Positions 44,376-54,467 are shown, counted from the stretch's first letter. The stretch: 64,000 bases of DNA from a bacterium (GCA_004563195.1 SFTJ01000002.1:1-64000); one strand, 5' to 3'. Notes: a model not told the origin generated them from the sequence alone. Translations and numbers: made by a program.

Positions 44376-46448
44376 CTAAAAATTGAGACGGAAGCTGCCG
44401 CCCGCCATCACCCAGATTCCCGGCTGAGGGATATTGCCGAAATCGTAGTAGGTGTGGTTGGTGAGGTTGTTGATGCTCGCCCAGAGTTGGTAGGATGGGC
44501 GAGTCCATTGCACCTTTAGGTCGAGCACGGCATAAGGCTTGTATTCGATGAGATTGCCGGTGGCCTTGTGGTCGACATATTCGATGTATCCACCCATGCG
44601 GTCCTGCCAGCGCAGATTCCACGAAGCCGAGAGGTGGCTCACTATGCGATGCGAGAGATTGGCGGTGAACTTGTGGCGCAGATAGTCGAGCGCATAATTG
44701 CTTTTGAACACCTCCACATCGTCGAAGCGCTTTTGGTGAATATAGGTATAACCCACCGAGAGCGTCTGCAGCAAGCATCGAGGACCAAAGATTTGCGGGA
44801 ACGACACATTGGCGAGGGCTTCTACGCCCACATTGTTGAGGCGGAAATTGGCTGAATGATATTTATCGTCGGCCGAATACATCACCCAGTCGATCATATC
44901 CTTGCCGCGATGCATAAATCCGCGCACGGTGGCGTTGAAAGCCGCATTGCGATATTTGGCAGCAAGCATAAAGCTCTGCGTCTGCTCAGGTCGCAGACCC
45001 ACATTTCCCTCGGTGGTGGGACTTTTGTAGTAGAGGTCGGTGAAGGTGGGCATACGGAACGCCTTGTTGCACGAAGCGGTGAATAGCCAGTTAGAGGCAG
45101 GGCGATAGGAGACATCAATGCCCGGATACCATCGAAACCGCGAGTCGAGAGCCGTATTCATGTTAGCCACCACGCCAAGCGAAATGGTCACGCGGTGCAG
45201 CAGCACATTGTGCTCGGCAAAGTAGCTGATATTGGTGCGATTGTCGCGCTTGTTGTAGAACACATCTTCGCCCGACACTTTCACATATTCCGACTCCTCG
45301 AGCGGCCGTCCGAGATTGGATGACAGAATGCCCTCGTTGCGCGCATCGGCACCGAAAGCCGTTTTGCCCGCCGCCCAGATGAAATTGGTGTTGAGGCGAG
45401 CGCCGAAAACGTCGGTTCGGTGGAAGTTTTCGCCCACATCAGAGCCCTCGATGAGTTCGAAATGGTCGGTAGAACGGTTCCAATAGATTAAAGGCAAGAA
45501 TTTCACGCGGCCTTTGGTTTCAGCCTTAACGGCGGCGAATATTCGGCTGTTTTGCTCATGCTGGTTAGGGTAGGCAGCCGAGTAGAACGTGTTGGCGCCA
45601 TAGTCCTGACGCGAGTAGCCAAGTTGCCAGTCGATGTCGACATCGCTGCTATTGGCAAATCCCTGATAGAAAGCGTTTTGACGGTTGAAAACACTATTCT
45701 CGGTGCCACCGTCGCTTCGGCGATAGCCAAGCGAAAGTTGATGCGAAGAATTGCTTCCCGAATAGTTGGCGCGAGCGCCGGCGCCAAAGCTGCCATACGA
45801 ACCGCCCTCGGCATTCACAGCCACATGGCTTCGGGCATCGGGCTTGGTAACAATGTTTACCGCGCCGCTGAAACTGCTGCCACCCACGCTGCGCGAGGCT
45901 GCACCCTCAAGCACCTCAATGCGCACAATATCGTCGATAGCCACGGGGAAATCGGCTGAAAGGTGTCCCGTCTGCGGGTTACCTATGTTCACGCCGTTGA
46001 GCAAGATGGTCACTTGGTCGAAGGTGCCGCCATCGATGCAGATATCGGTCTGCACACCGAAAGCGCCACGCTGCCGCACATCCACTCCGAGCGCCAGTTT
46101 CAGCAAATCGTTAACACTAAGCGCAGCCGCCTGCGCAATTTCGTCACGGCCAATGGTGGCTACAATGCGTGCCGCCTGATTGGCTTGCAATGGAGCGAGA
46201 CTCCCGGTCACCTCCAGTTCGTCGAGTTGATAGTCGAGTGCATCGTCACCATCGTCGGTGGTTTCGCAAAGCGGAGCGCTCAGATGAGCGGCTTCAGCCA
46301 CGCTTGCCACGCAGAGAGTGGACACAGCCAAGACCCCGATGCGCACCTCGCGACCTATGCTGCAGAAGGCAGAATAGGCTTTGCGGTTGAATCGGTGCCA
46401 TGAGCACGACGACCATCGTCCCACGAATTTTACATTAGATTTTTTCAT
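44376..46448 (-). CDS. TonB-dependent outer membrane receptor (BtuB/Cir type)
   Basis: 690 residues. A long N-terminal region with a signal (VRIGVLAVSTLCVASVAEA, ~36-54) is followed by a TonB-box-like LDELEVTGS (~75), a plug domain (~90-200; GVDVRQRGAFGVQTDICIDG, RIEVLEGAASRSVGGSSFSG) and a 22-strand-type barrel ending in aromatic FRLNF. It lacks the carboxypeptidase-regulatory domain and a SusD partner of glycan receptors, so a small ligand (cobalamin, siderophore-type or peptide) is more likely. No cobalamin riboswitch is seen. It starts 53 nt after the POT-type transporter gene, probably one operon. Confidence 0.88.
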   Translation of the reverse strand: MKKSNVKFVGRWSSCSWHRFNRKAYSAFCSIGREVRIGVLAVSTLCVASVAEAAHLSAPLCETTDDGDDALDYQLDELEVTGSLAPLQANQAARIVATIGRDEIAQAAALSVNDLLKLALGVDVRQRGAFGVQTDICIDGGTFDQVTILLNGVNIGNPQTGHLSADFPVAIDDIVRIEVLEGAASRSVGGSSFSGAVNIVTKPDARSHVAVNAEGGSYGSFGAGARANYSGSNSSHQLSLGYRRSDGGTENSVFNRQNAFYQGFANSSDVDIDWQLGYSRQDYGANTFYSAAYPNQHEQNSRIFAAVKAETKGRVKFLPLIYWNRSTDHFELIEGSDVGENFHRTDVFGARLNTNFIWAAGKTAFGADARNEGILSSNLGRPLEESEYVKVSGEDVFYNKRDNRTNISYFAEHNVLLHRVTISLGVVANMNTALDSRFRWYPGIDVSYRPASNWLFTASCNKAFRMPTFTDLYYKSPTTEGNVGLRPEQTQSFMLAAKYRNAAFNATVRGFMHRGKDMIDWVMYSADDKYHSANFRLNNVGVEALANVSFPQIFGPRCLLQTLSVGYTYIHQKRFDDVEVFKSNYALDYLRHKFTANLSHRIVSHLSASWNLRWQDRMGGYIEYVDHKATGNLIEYKPYAVLDLKVQWTRPSYQLWASINNLTNHTYYDFGNIPQPGIWVMAGGSFRLNF

Positions 46449-46501
46449 AATATATTAGTAGAATCGGCCGGTTAGTGGCCGTAATACTATCGAGAGGCAC
46501 A

Positions 46502-47884
46502 TCAAGCCGCTTCGATGCGCTTTTTGCGGTCGATGTGGCGTGTGATAAGCGCAAATATGAGCAGCGAGATGGCTGAAATCAAGCCAATAGCAGCGAAATA
46601 ATACCAGATGTAGTGAGCATTGGCGCTTGCCGCCTCCCAAGCAGCGCGGCTCTCGAAGAGGGCAGGGTCGGGGCAATATTTAGTGAGCAAAACGCCCGAG
46701 ATGCCAAATCCGAATATCGACGACAGGAACGAATCCAAGTGGCTGAATCCCAAGTAAAGCCCTTCTTCGCCCTTAGGCGCTTGCAGCGAGAAATACTCGA
46801 GATAGCGAGGCGAAATGAAGCACTCGGCGAGCGCTTGGAACACTATGCCCACTATCATCATGAGCGTGATGTTAGAGATGCCGGCGAATATATCGTTTCC
46901 TAACAGATTGCCGAACGCCATAAGTGTGGCCGAGAGCGGGATTAGGAACATGCCTATGGTGATAGATGTGATGGCAGAGCGCTTAGCCATGAGTCGGGTT
47001 ATAAATCCCACACAGCACACCACCACGAGCGGATTTACGTTGGCTATCCAACCCGGGCGAGCCGCTTCGCCCGCCATGCGGATAACATATTTCGGCATAG
47101 TGGCATAGAGCTGCTGCTGCACAATCCAAAATCCGGTGACAATGATGATGAGCGCCACCAATCGCCAATTGGTGAACACACGCACAAAGCCGGCGCCAAT
47201 GTCGCGCATGCTCTTGCCCTCGCCGGCGGTGTGCACCGAGCGATAGAGGAATATCACAGCCAAGAGCGCTGCCAGAGTCATAAATGCCGAGAAATAGTTG
47301 ATGGTGATGTAGGCCTGTTCGCCTATCAAGTGGCGCAACGGGTCGATAATCGATTTTCCCGAGAACGAGCCGATATTGACAAGCATATAGAAAATGGAGT
47401 ATCCGCGGGCGCGGTTCTCGCTTGTAGTCTCTTTAGCCACCGAAGCCGAGATGGTGGATTTGATGATAGAGCCGCCCACCACTATGATAATCATAATGGG
47501 CACAATAATCCAGCGCAGCGAGGAGTCGGGGAGTCCGGTGAAACGGGTCACTTCGCCATATTCCACCAGTCCGGTGCTTTGCAAGAATGTGGGCAGCATA
47601 GCCAAGCCCAAATAACCCACCGTGAGTAGTGTGAAAGCTATGATGAGAGCGCGTCGGAAGCCAATCTTATCGGCATAGGCACCTGTGAAGATGGGCAGCA
47701 AGTAGAGACCGCCCGAGAAAAGACCGGAAATCATACTCGCCTCGAGGTCGTTGAATCCCAGCGTGTTGGAGAGATAGAGAGTGATAACTATAAATATGGC
47801 ATAATACGCCATACGCTCAAACATTTCCACGGTGTTGCTCACCCAGAAAGCGCGGCTGTAGCCTTGAGTAGCTTTTGTAGTCAT
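46502..47884 (-). CDS. POT/PTR-type MFS transporter
   Basis: 460 residues, 12 or more membrane helices. SNTVEMFERMAYYAIFIVITLYL (helix 1, ~16-38, in two blocks) is the ExxER-YY-like motif of proton-coupled oligopeptide transporters; FTGAYADKIGFRRALI is the MFS loop 2-3 motif. The substrate is probably a peptide or related solute crossing the inner membrane. Paired with the outer membrane receptor, it suggests a two-step uptake route. First gene of that operon. Confidence 0.82.
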   Translation of the reverse strand: MTTKATQGYSRAFWVSNTVEMFERMAYYAIFIVITLYLSNTLGFNDLEASMISGLFSGGLYLLPIFTGAYADKIGFRRALIIAFTLLTVGYLGLAMLPTFLQSTGLVEYGEVTRFTGLPDSSLRWIIVPIMIIIVVGGSIIKSTISASVAKETTSENRARGYSIFYMLVNIGSFSGKSIIDPLRHLIGEQAYITINYFSAFMTLAALLAVIFLYRSVHTAGEGKSMRDIGAGFVRVFTNWRLVALIIIVTGFWIVQQQLYATMPKYVIRMAGEAARPGWIANVNPLVVVCCVGFITRLMAKRSAITSITIGMFLIPLSATLMAFGNLLGNDIFAGISNITLMMIVGIVFQALAECFISPRYLEYFSLQAPKGEEGLYLGFSHLDSFLSSIFGFGISGVLLTKYCPDPALFESRAAWEAASANAHYIWYYFAAIGLISAISLLIFALITRHIDRKKRIEAA

Positions 47885-47957
47885 TAGTGAGTGATAATAA
47901 TGGTTATTTTTTTAAAAAAGTTCCGGTTTTGCAAGCGCACTGCGCCTTATGCGTGTG

Positions 47958-47965
47958 CAAAATTA
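47958..47965 (-). promoter_or_regulatory. -7 box of transporter-receptor operon
   Basis: Minus-strand TAATTTTG, TSS near 47951, leader ~67 nt. Confidence 0.5.
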
Positions 47966-48103
47966 ACCACAAACCGTGAGAAAACAAAATTGTCGAGTGC
48001 TAATATCACACTCTGCTACTCTGATTCACACTATAGATTGCAGACGCGCCGATTGCACCTTTTTTGCCATTTTTGAGAGGCTTACACAGTGCCAAAATAA
48101 CGG

Positions 48104-48427
48104 TTATTTACGAGGTAATAAGCGATTTTTGAGCCATTCGCGCACCGGTTCATCGTAGAGTTTTAGCGCCGCCCAGGCCATAGCTATTGCTATGCATAAT
48201 ATGCTTATCGACACCATAATATGTTGCTCGAGAGGTGCGTCTTGAAGCAAGAATGCCCAACCTTTCTGCATATAGATGAGCGGAAAGTGAGTGATGTAGA
48301 GCGGATATGAGATGTTGCCCAAAAATTTGCATATCTCATATAAATATCGCGGCAAAATCACCTGAAAAGAATTATGCCGTTGTCTAAAGCGACAAAGATA
48401 AAGGTTATTGCTCGATAATACTTGCAC
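48104..48427 (-). pseudogene. C-terminal fragment of an acyltransferase-3 family protein
   Basis: Only the last ~75 codons match: FLGNISYPLYITHFPLIYMQ (the family's late helix motif) and a C-terminal LYDEPVREWLKNR. Sequence before that (~30 codons) is unrelated read-through. More than two thirds of the gene is missing. It marks the edge of the AT-rich island. Confidence 0.75.
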
Positions 48428-48622
48428 TATCTCCTTTTTTAATTAAACTGCGAGGGGGATAATTAATGAATCCGGGATTGTTCACCTTCTGCGTTTATTT
48501 GTAAAAGAAGATTCCACTGTTATGAAAAAAAGCATCTAAAGATTTGAGTTATGAAATGGGCATTTGCAATGCCTTAAAATCATATTACAAAGGGAGGAAG
48601 AATAATTGGAATAGTTTATTAT

Positions 48623-48830
48623 CTTGGGCAAAAAGTTTCAATTTTTTATAGTTTTTGCCCGGAATAATATGTTGTAATATCCAAAATATACGACTGTTAC
48701 AACGATAGTACTACTCAAAATTCCATCAAAAAAAGTATGTCGTGTTTGGTAAAAATGAGTAAAGAACTTGGGCATAAAATGCGATTTTTTGTCAGTTTTT
48801 GCCCAAGATACTGCATCGTAGCCTTGGATA
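48623..48830. repeat. Two diverged ~62-bp hairpin repeats
   Basis: 48623-48686 and 48767-48830 start CTTGGGCAAAAAG / CTTGGGCATAAAA, continue ATTTTTT...GTTTTTGCCC and end in similar TGTAATATCC / CGTAGCCTTGG. Each copy can fold through TTGGGCA...TGCCC. They lie just before the IS remnant and could be its diverged terminal sequence. Confidence 0.5.
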
Positions 48831-48861
48831 TAGAACCTGCTTCTTTAGGTAATGAAATAAA

Positions 48862-49102
48862 AAACAAGATGAAGAACTCGCTAATGAGCATCTCCGACAA
48901 GGTGCTGCTCAGAAAACGAGCCATAATAGAGACCATCAACGATGAACTCAAGAACATGGCACTAGTGGAGCACTTAAGGCACCGATTGTTTCATAATTTC
49001 GTCAGCAACCTCATGTCTGGCCTCGCAGCCTATTGCTTTTTCCCTAATAAACCAATGCTCCAGATAGAGCGAGAAATAGATAACCAACTCGCTATCTTTT
49101 AG
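48862..49102 (+). pseudogene. IS982-family transposase C-terminal remnant
   Basis: The translated end reads KVLLRKRAIIETINDELKNM, VEHLRHRLFHNFVSNLMSGL and YCFFPNKPML, the conserved C-terminal block of IS982-type DDE transposases. The N-terminal ~200 residues and the first catalytic acidic residues are missing. The open frame runs upstream to 48737, but that part is unrelated. Confidence 0.75.
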
Positions 49103-49122
49103 TTATTTTCGTTGAACTCACG

Positions 49123-50496
49123 TTATTTAAGTACAATCCAAGTCCCATCATTATCCTTGCCTTCACGCTTCAAAACACCTTTCTTTTGTAATGCAGAAAG
49201 GTCACGTTCGATAGTGCGTTGGCTCACCGACAATGTCTCCGACATTTGCTTGCCGGTGATTGTCGGAAACTCTTTAATGAGATTGAGGATTTTCTGCTGG
49301 CGCTCAGTGAGTTTCGTCTCCGACACATCTCCGTCATGGTCTCCGACATTTGAGGTGCCGGTGGAGGCAAAGATGAGGGTCTGGAATTGGGTTTGGGTTG
49401 ATTTGAATTTTGGCTTCAGTTCATCCATGTACCCATCCAATGCCTTAGTCTCATTGCAGATGCGTGTAAGTCCGCTACCTCGTTTCTCCATGTAGTCAAG
49501 TTGAGCCATCACATTCGCAAGGATAGGATTGCGTCTTTCGGAAGAAACGTCTGCGATGTCTAAGTCCTGTATCAACATGCCATTGTACATTCCTCCAGGG
49601 GATGTAACGGTGAGTCGGTCATCGTAGATGTCAAGATGTACCTCGCCACCCATAACGGTATAGTCGCGATGGATGAAATGGTTTACCATAGCTTCAAGAA
49701 CTGCACGTTCTGCATACTCGGGTTTGTTCTTTCGTCCATCGGGTAGTTTCTCCCAGCCTTTCTTTGTGTTGGATTTCACAAAGTTCATGGCTTCGCGAAG
49801 AAGCATGAGGACATTGCCTGTAAACTCTGCATCGTTGATGGCATCGCCCTTTTCTGTTCCGTCCCAACGTGTGCAGTATAGGCGAGATTGCCACAATGGG
49901 CAGTCATCGGCAAACAGTGCGCCGGCATTCGTAAGGTTCCCTGTAACAGTTACCAGTCCAAACGATAATAGATACTTCTTGTCCCATTCTTGTTTGGTGC
50001 GGTCTTTGAATGTGTTCGCTAATATCGTGAAAGCATTGTCTTCAACCTTATAATCTGTGTGAAGGGAATCGTAGGTTTTATTGGAACCTTTCAGCACCAA
50101 GCGTACCATTTGCTCTGCCGTGGCAGGAAGGCTCTCATCACCAATACGGACAAGGGCAATGCGCTGACCATCACCAACATAGTAATATGGTGTGTAATGC
50201 CCTGCATTGACTTTGAGTTGCAAGATGTGTAAACCATCTACCTCACGAGGAATCATTTCCACCTCTGGCAGAGGATCCATATAATCTCGAATCTTACTAC
50301 TGATAGCTTCGCATACATGCTGCACATCATCAAGACCTTTGACCATACCATCATTATCTATGCCAAAGAAAAGAGAACCACCCAAGCCGTTGGCAAAAGC
50401 ACTTACACTCTTCAACCAACTCTTAGGTTTCTTTTCTTCGAGCATCACCTTGAAGTCATATGCGGTACATTCTGCTATCAGTCTCTTTAATTCCAT
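49123..50496 (-). CDS. AlbA_2 (Schlafen-type) ATP-binding transcriptional regulator
   Basis: 457 residues. The AlbA_2 domain (~1-125) has FANGLGGSLFFGIDNDGMVKG. A GHKL/HATPase-like C-terminal part follows: LEAMVNHFIHRDYTVMGGEV (~270-290), DRLTVTSPGGMYNG, RRNPILANVMAQLDYMEKRGSGLTRI in blocks (~320-350). A winged helix closes it (LTERQQKILNLIKEFPTITG, MSETLSVSQRTIERDLSALQKKGV). The DNA-binding and nucleotide-binding parts suggest regulation, and related proteins are frequent in defence islands. Transcribed alone with a promoter 19 nt from the ATG. Confidence 0.85.
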   Translation of the reverse strand: MELKRLIAECTAYDFKVMLEEKKPKSWLKSVSAFANGLGGSLFFGIDNDGMVKGLDDVQHVCEAISSKIRDYMDPLPEVEMIPREVDGLHILQLKVNAGHYTPYYYVGDGQRIALVRIGDESLPATAEQMVRLVLKGSNKTYDSLHTDYKVEDNAFTILANTFKDRTKQEWDKKYLLSFGLVTVTGNLTNAGALFADDCPLWQSRLYCTRWDGTEKGDAINDAEFTGNVLMLLREAMNFVKSNTKKGWEKLPDGRKNKPEYAERAVLEAMVNHFIHRDYTVMGGEVHLDIYDDRLTVTSPGGMYNGMLIQDLDIADVSSERRNPILANVMAQLDYMEKRGSGLTRICNETKALDGYMDELKPKFKSTQTQFQTLIFASTGTSNVGDHDGDVSETKLTERQQKILNLIKEFPTITGKQMSETLSVSQRTIERDLSALQKKGVLKREGKDNDGTWIVLK

Positions 50497-50521
50497 TCTA
50501 TATTAGTTATGTCTTATCTTG

Positions 50522-50529
50522 CAAAGGTA
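50522..50529 (-). promoter_or_regulatory. -7 box of AlbA_2 gene
   Basis: Minus-strand TACCTTTG, TSS near 50515, leader ~19 nt. Confidence 0.6.
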
Positions 50530-50771
50530 CATTTTTTCTGTGAATTTATACGGACCATGGACGCTTTTTTTGATTATCGTCATTAGAGTGGGGCGCAGTT
50601 GTGTGTGCGCTTTAATCAGCATCGCCGAAGCGGATTGGCATCCGTGATTGCTGATTGAAATTACACGATTCCTATTGGCGGAATAGTAGCAAAATGGGAT
50701 GCACCAAGAAGTACATCCCGTTAGTTTAGGTGATTTGCACCGATATTTTTTGTTGCAGATGATTGATATGC

Positions 50772-51620
50772 TTATTTCGCAATTGCAACTTTTTTCACGG
50801 TAGACCCTACGCGGACGATGTAGATTCCGGCAGCCAGTTCGGGCAGATTGTCAGCCGAGCCGCTGTAAACTGCCGCACCGTTGGTGCCAAACACTTCCAC
50901 CTTGGTATCGCCTGTACCGTTAACTACAGTCTTGCCGCCCTCAACGCCGATGGTCACGCCGCCCTCAGCCTCGATTTCTTCAATGCCAGAAGGTGTGTAT
51001 TCTTTAATATTGAAGAAATTCCTCCATGGATCGTATTGCTCGTAAAGAGCTTTAGTACCGGTTGGAACATAAAGAGCGCCATATTGCATAATTTTATCCG
51101 AGAATGGCTGTTGATCGAACGATAGCGTTTCGTCTGACGGGTTATTCCACTCAACATACACTTGTAATTTATCATTGCACGCAAAAGCACTCGGGCCAAT
51201 GCATTTTACAGTTTTAGGGATAGTTATTTTAGTAATCCCGCTGCAACTAGAGAATGCTTCTCTGCCAATTGATGTCACCGAGGAGGGAATTGTCACCGAA
51301 GCAAGTCTGACGCAATCACTGAATGCGCAATTGCCAATCTCAGTCACAGAGTTGGGTATTGTGACCGAGGTAAGGCCGTAGCAGAAGTCGAATGCATAAC
51401 CAGAAATACAAGTAGTCCCATCTTTAATGGAAATTGATGTATTATCTGGCATTGTTCCTTTGTATTCATACAGCACTTTGCCAATATACACTAATCCGTC
51501 CGGCTGATTGTTGTACCATGGTGTGCCAAAAAATGCATTTCCGCCAATCGAAGTCACTGAGTTTGGTATTGTAATTGAAGATAGTCTGCTGCAATACGCG
51601 TATTTGTATATAACTGTGTA
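50772..51620 (-). pseudogene. BspA-like leucine-rich repeat protein, 5' truncated
   Basis: The frame is open from a TGA at 51621-51623 with no signal peptide and no convincing start; the first codons already lie inside an LRR_5 unit (CSRLSSITIPNSVTSIGGNA). Further units: LTSVTIPNSVTEIGNCAF, LASVTIPSSVTSIGREAF, ITKITIPKTVKCIGPSAF. The C-terminus (~200-261 of the open part) is a sorting-type domain ending AAGIYIVRVGSTVKKVAIAK, like those of type IX-secreted proteins. The 5' half is lost at a junction near 51,620. Intact relatives are large surface proteins that bind host ligands. Confidence 0.75.
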
Positions 51621-51906
51621 TCAATGCCTTCCAAGCTAAACGGTAGAAAAGTGACGAGGAAATATATGAGGGTTGCGGAAAAGATCAAGATTTAACGTTT
51701 TTAACTTTTTAAAACCACAAAAAGTATGACAATGTGTAGATTATAATCTGTCATGATTACTTACATCTTTCAACTTTAAGTGTTATATGTATTTAACGAC
51801 TCTTTGGTTACAATAACAATTTATAAATTTGGCATTCCTTCGATATAATCATCTTTGTATGTAACTTCAAAACGGTAAATCCTCATCACTCTCCGTTTTG
51901 TTAGGT
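51621..51906. other. Intergenic junction region, no gene seen
   Basis: AT-rich, between the truncated BspA-like gene and the 78-residue gene. I see no ORF, promoter or terminator I would defend. Confidence 0.5.
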
Positions 51907-52143
51907 TCAATATCCGTGTTCTCTATCACGGTTTTCTTTTGCTGTATTCTCTATCTCTTTCAACACGTCGTTTATTTGTGCCTGTTCTTCCTTAGAGATG
52001 CTTTCATCATAATCGCAGTCAAGTGCTTCGCCAGCCAAGAGTGCTTTGATCATCTCAATATATGAGAATTGCGCCTCTGCGGTGCCCTTGAACATGGTCA
52101 CCGACACATCTCCGTTTTCGTTCTTTTTGAATACCAGTTTCAT
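51907..52143 (-). CDS. Small acidic protein of TrlF-like operon, unknown
   Basis: 78 residues, acidic, no signal peptide. It begins MKLVFKKNENGDVSVTMFKG (beta hairpin-like) and continues in helices (FSYIEMIKALLAGEALDCDY, KEEQAQINDVLKEIENTAKE). It starts 5 nt after the stop of the PHP-ATPase gene, so is the third gene of the operon. No family recognised; an accessory or antidote role is speculation. Confidence 0.6.
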   Translation of the reverse strand: MKLVFKKNENGDVSVTMFKGTAEAQFSYIEMIKALLAGEALDCDYDESISKEEQAQINDVLKEIENTAKENRDREHGY

Positions 52144-52148
52144 ATCGC

Positions 52149-54449
52149 TTAATTGAACTTTTTCAGGTTATACTTCTTTACTCTTTTCTTGATCGATGCC
52201 TTGCCACCGTCGGTCTGGTCTGCTATAAGGTCCAGAATCTTCTCTTTCCCAATTTGACCTTCTAGCGAGGCTGAACGGATTGTGATTTTCTTCCCGTCGT
52301 TCTTGCAGAGCACAATGGTCTGTGCATCAGCCATCATCGGAATGGTAGCGTTATGGCTTACCAATATCACTTGCTTCCTGTACTTTACCTTTTTGATGGT
52401 CTGCACTAACGCCTCATTGATATACTTCACAGCCAGGTTGTCTTCCGGCTGATCAATGATGATAGGTGAATTGCCACCATCATAGCCAAGTATCAAATCC
52501 AGCAGGATAGCCGACTTCCAGCCGGGACTCATCTCATAGAAATTCCTACCGTCCGAAGACACAATCTTATATGACGTATGGTCGTTTTTCCGCAGGTATT
52601 CATAGATATAGTCGCCTAATTCCCTATATGAGTTCACCCTCGGACGCTGTTTGAACTTAGTTTGGTACATATTCTCCGGCATTACATCGTCCATATTCCT
52701 GAAGTGGTGGTTCAGATACTTGTTCAGCACCTCCATCAGTACTTCTTCGTTAAACTTGAACGTGTTTTCTATGTACAGCGTGTGCCCAGTTGCCTTTACC
52801 TCCTTGGTGGTAAACGACCTATTCATCTCGGTCAGTTTCACTTTCTGCTCAGCAAAACTGCGGCTGTATTTCACGTAGTCACGGAGATACCGTATCAGAT
52901 TCCTGCGGTTTTGCAAGTTACTCTGGTTCTGTCCCTGTCTTGTTTGCAGTTCTTCGTCCTTCTCATCCTTGCGCGTCGCTATCAGTGCGGCCACATTCTC
53001 AAATAGCTCAGCACCCCTTCTAGCCTTGGCGAGTTCCTTCAGTATAGTCTCTACCTCCTTGCTGATATTGCCTGAAAACGGATTCTCGTTTACAAACTCT
53101 TCTAGCCCCACCAAATTTTCGACATCGGTATTGTACTCTTCCTCCGGGTAGGCGCATTTCTCCTCTTCATCATCCTTGGGCATCAATGGCTGAAAGATGT
53201 TTCCCTCCACTTTACCTTTCATAATCAGTTTGCCGGGGTGTGGAATGTCCTTCAGCCAACGCTCAATCTTCTCAATGTTTTCCACGCAGAGTAGCATCTC
53301 GTCCACTATGCGTTTCAGATCTGCCAGCGTTTTGCTGATTTGTCGCTTCACGTTGTCATCGCTCGGAAATGCTTTCTTTAGGATGGGAATCTCGTCTATC
53401 GAGGCCTCATCATTCCTATTCACTAAATCTGCTATAAAGTTCTGATGAATGTAGTAGGGGTGAATTTCCGATGGATTCTTTACGTCTATGTTCTCCACTT
53501 TGAACTTCGCATATTCCGAATGTTGTAAATCCTGTTCAAAGAACTTGTTCACCGAGTCCACAAACAGCGTTTTGCCCGAGGACGAGCCACCTATCACCAC
53601 ATTGAGTCCTTCTGTCAGCTCCACGTCAATGTCTATCAGCTCGTTTGACAGCTTCACCTTACCTATGTGGTCGCATTGTATCTGTGGCTTCTCCTTCTGG
53701 TAAAACAGTCTCGAACTCTCAGAGAGTGACAGCCTCACACCGTCGTATGTCGGTTCAGCCATCATCCACGTAGGCACGAAAGGCGAAGCCTCACTTGATT
53801 TCGGTTCCGGGTAGCGGCTGGGAACATAGTTGTCCGAGCAGGTCAGCAGGTTCACAAACTCCGCTATGCCTAGTTTGGCAAAATACTCTCGTGTAGCTTC
53901 CAGTCCCTTGTCTTCACGCGCAGTAAAGCCGTCAAACTGGTTGTAGTAGATACTGCGGCTGATGGCGTTATCCACATGTTCACCCTCATGCAGCGAGTAG
54001 TTGAACTGTCCGTGCTTTTGCCCTGCGTGTGGAAGCAGCATAAACTCAAATGGATCGAAGGCATTGATTACCTTCTGTATGTCGGGTATCGACTGGTCAG
54101 TTTTGCATGGCAGTTTGTTTGTGTACAGTTTGTCCAAGATGTCGTTCAGTGCTTTAATATTCTCCTCTGTCACATCCAGATTGAAATAAATGTGGCAGTG
54201 GAATGCCTCTACGTCATCATGGTTCTTGATGTGTAGTTCTGCGCCCAACAGCAGGTTCACCCCGACTGCCTTGGCAGCTAGGTATGCTTCCTTGTTGATG
54301 GTGTTGTGGTCGGTGAAACTTATCAGGAACGGTTCGTCGCTGTTGTACTCCTTAATCTTCCTCACCAGCGTCGCAACATCATAGTCCGTAGAACGGTTGT
54401 TCGCATCGGGATAGGTGTGGATATGTAAGTCAATATACACTGGCTGCAT
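52149..54449 (-). CDS. PHP-domain phosphoesterase fused to SMC-like ATPase (TrlF-like)
   Basis: 766 residues. The N-terminal PHP domain (~1-240) shows metal motifs YIDLHIHTYPDANNR (5-19), SFTDHNTI (~44-51), LLGAELHI (~71-78) and MLLPHAGQKHG (~138). An ABC/SMC-type ATPase follows: Walker A VIGGSSSGKTLF (~285-296), a long coiled middle (~380-600), a signature-like FYEMSPGWKSAILLDLILG (~640) and Walker B PIIIDQPEDNL (~665) with LVSHNATIP. PHP enzymes hydrolyse phosphoesters of nucleic acids. Such fusions (TrlF family) occur in bacterial defence loci. Second gene of a three-gene operon. Confidence 0.82.
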   Translation of the reverse strand: MQPVYIDLHIHTYPDANNRSTDYDVATLVRKIKEYNSDEPFLISFTDHNTINKEAYLAAKAVGVNLLLGAELHIKNHDDVEAFHCHIYFNLDVTEENIKALNDILDKLYTNKLPCKTDQSIPDIQKVINAFDPFEFMLLPHAGQKHGQFNYSLHEGEHVDNAISRSIYYNQFDGFTAREDKGLEATREYFAKLGIAEFVNLLTCSDNYVPSRYPEPKSSEASPFVPTWMMAEPTYDGVRLSLSESSRLFYQKEKPQIQCDHIGKVKLSNELIDIDVELTEGLNVVIGGSSSGKTLFVDSVNKFFEQDLQHSEYAKFKVENIDVKNPSEIHPYYIHQNFIADLVNRNDEASIDEIPILKKAFPSDDNVKRQISKTLADLKRIVDEMLLCVENIEKIERWLKDIPHPGKLIMKGKVEGNIFQPLMPKDDEEEKCAYPEEEYNTDVENLVGLEEFVNENPFSGNISKEVETILKELAKARRGAELFENVAALIATRKDEKDEELQTRQGQNQSNLQNRRNLIRYLRDYVKYSRSFAEQKVKLTEMNRSFTTKEVKATGHTLYIENTFKFNEEVLMEVLNKYLNHHFRNMDDVMPENMYQTKFKQRPRVNSYRELGDYIYEYLRKNDHTSYKIVSSDGRNFYEMSPGWKSAILLDLILGYDGGNSPIIIDQPEDNLAVKYINEALVQTIKKVKYRKQVILVSHNATIPMMADAQTIVLCKNDGKKITIRSASLEGQIGKEKILDLIADQTDGGKASIKKRVKKYNLKKFN

Positions 54450-54467
54450 GGTTTTCGCCTCCTTTCT

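Noticed and set aside
47885..48100. Cobalamin riboswitch ahead of the transporter/TonB receptor operon
   Set aside because: No B12-box-like sequence is seen; the receptor's ligand stays open.
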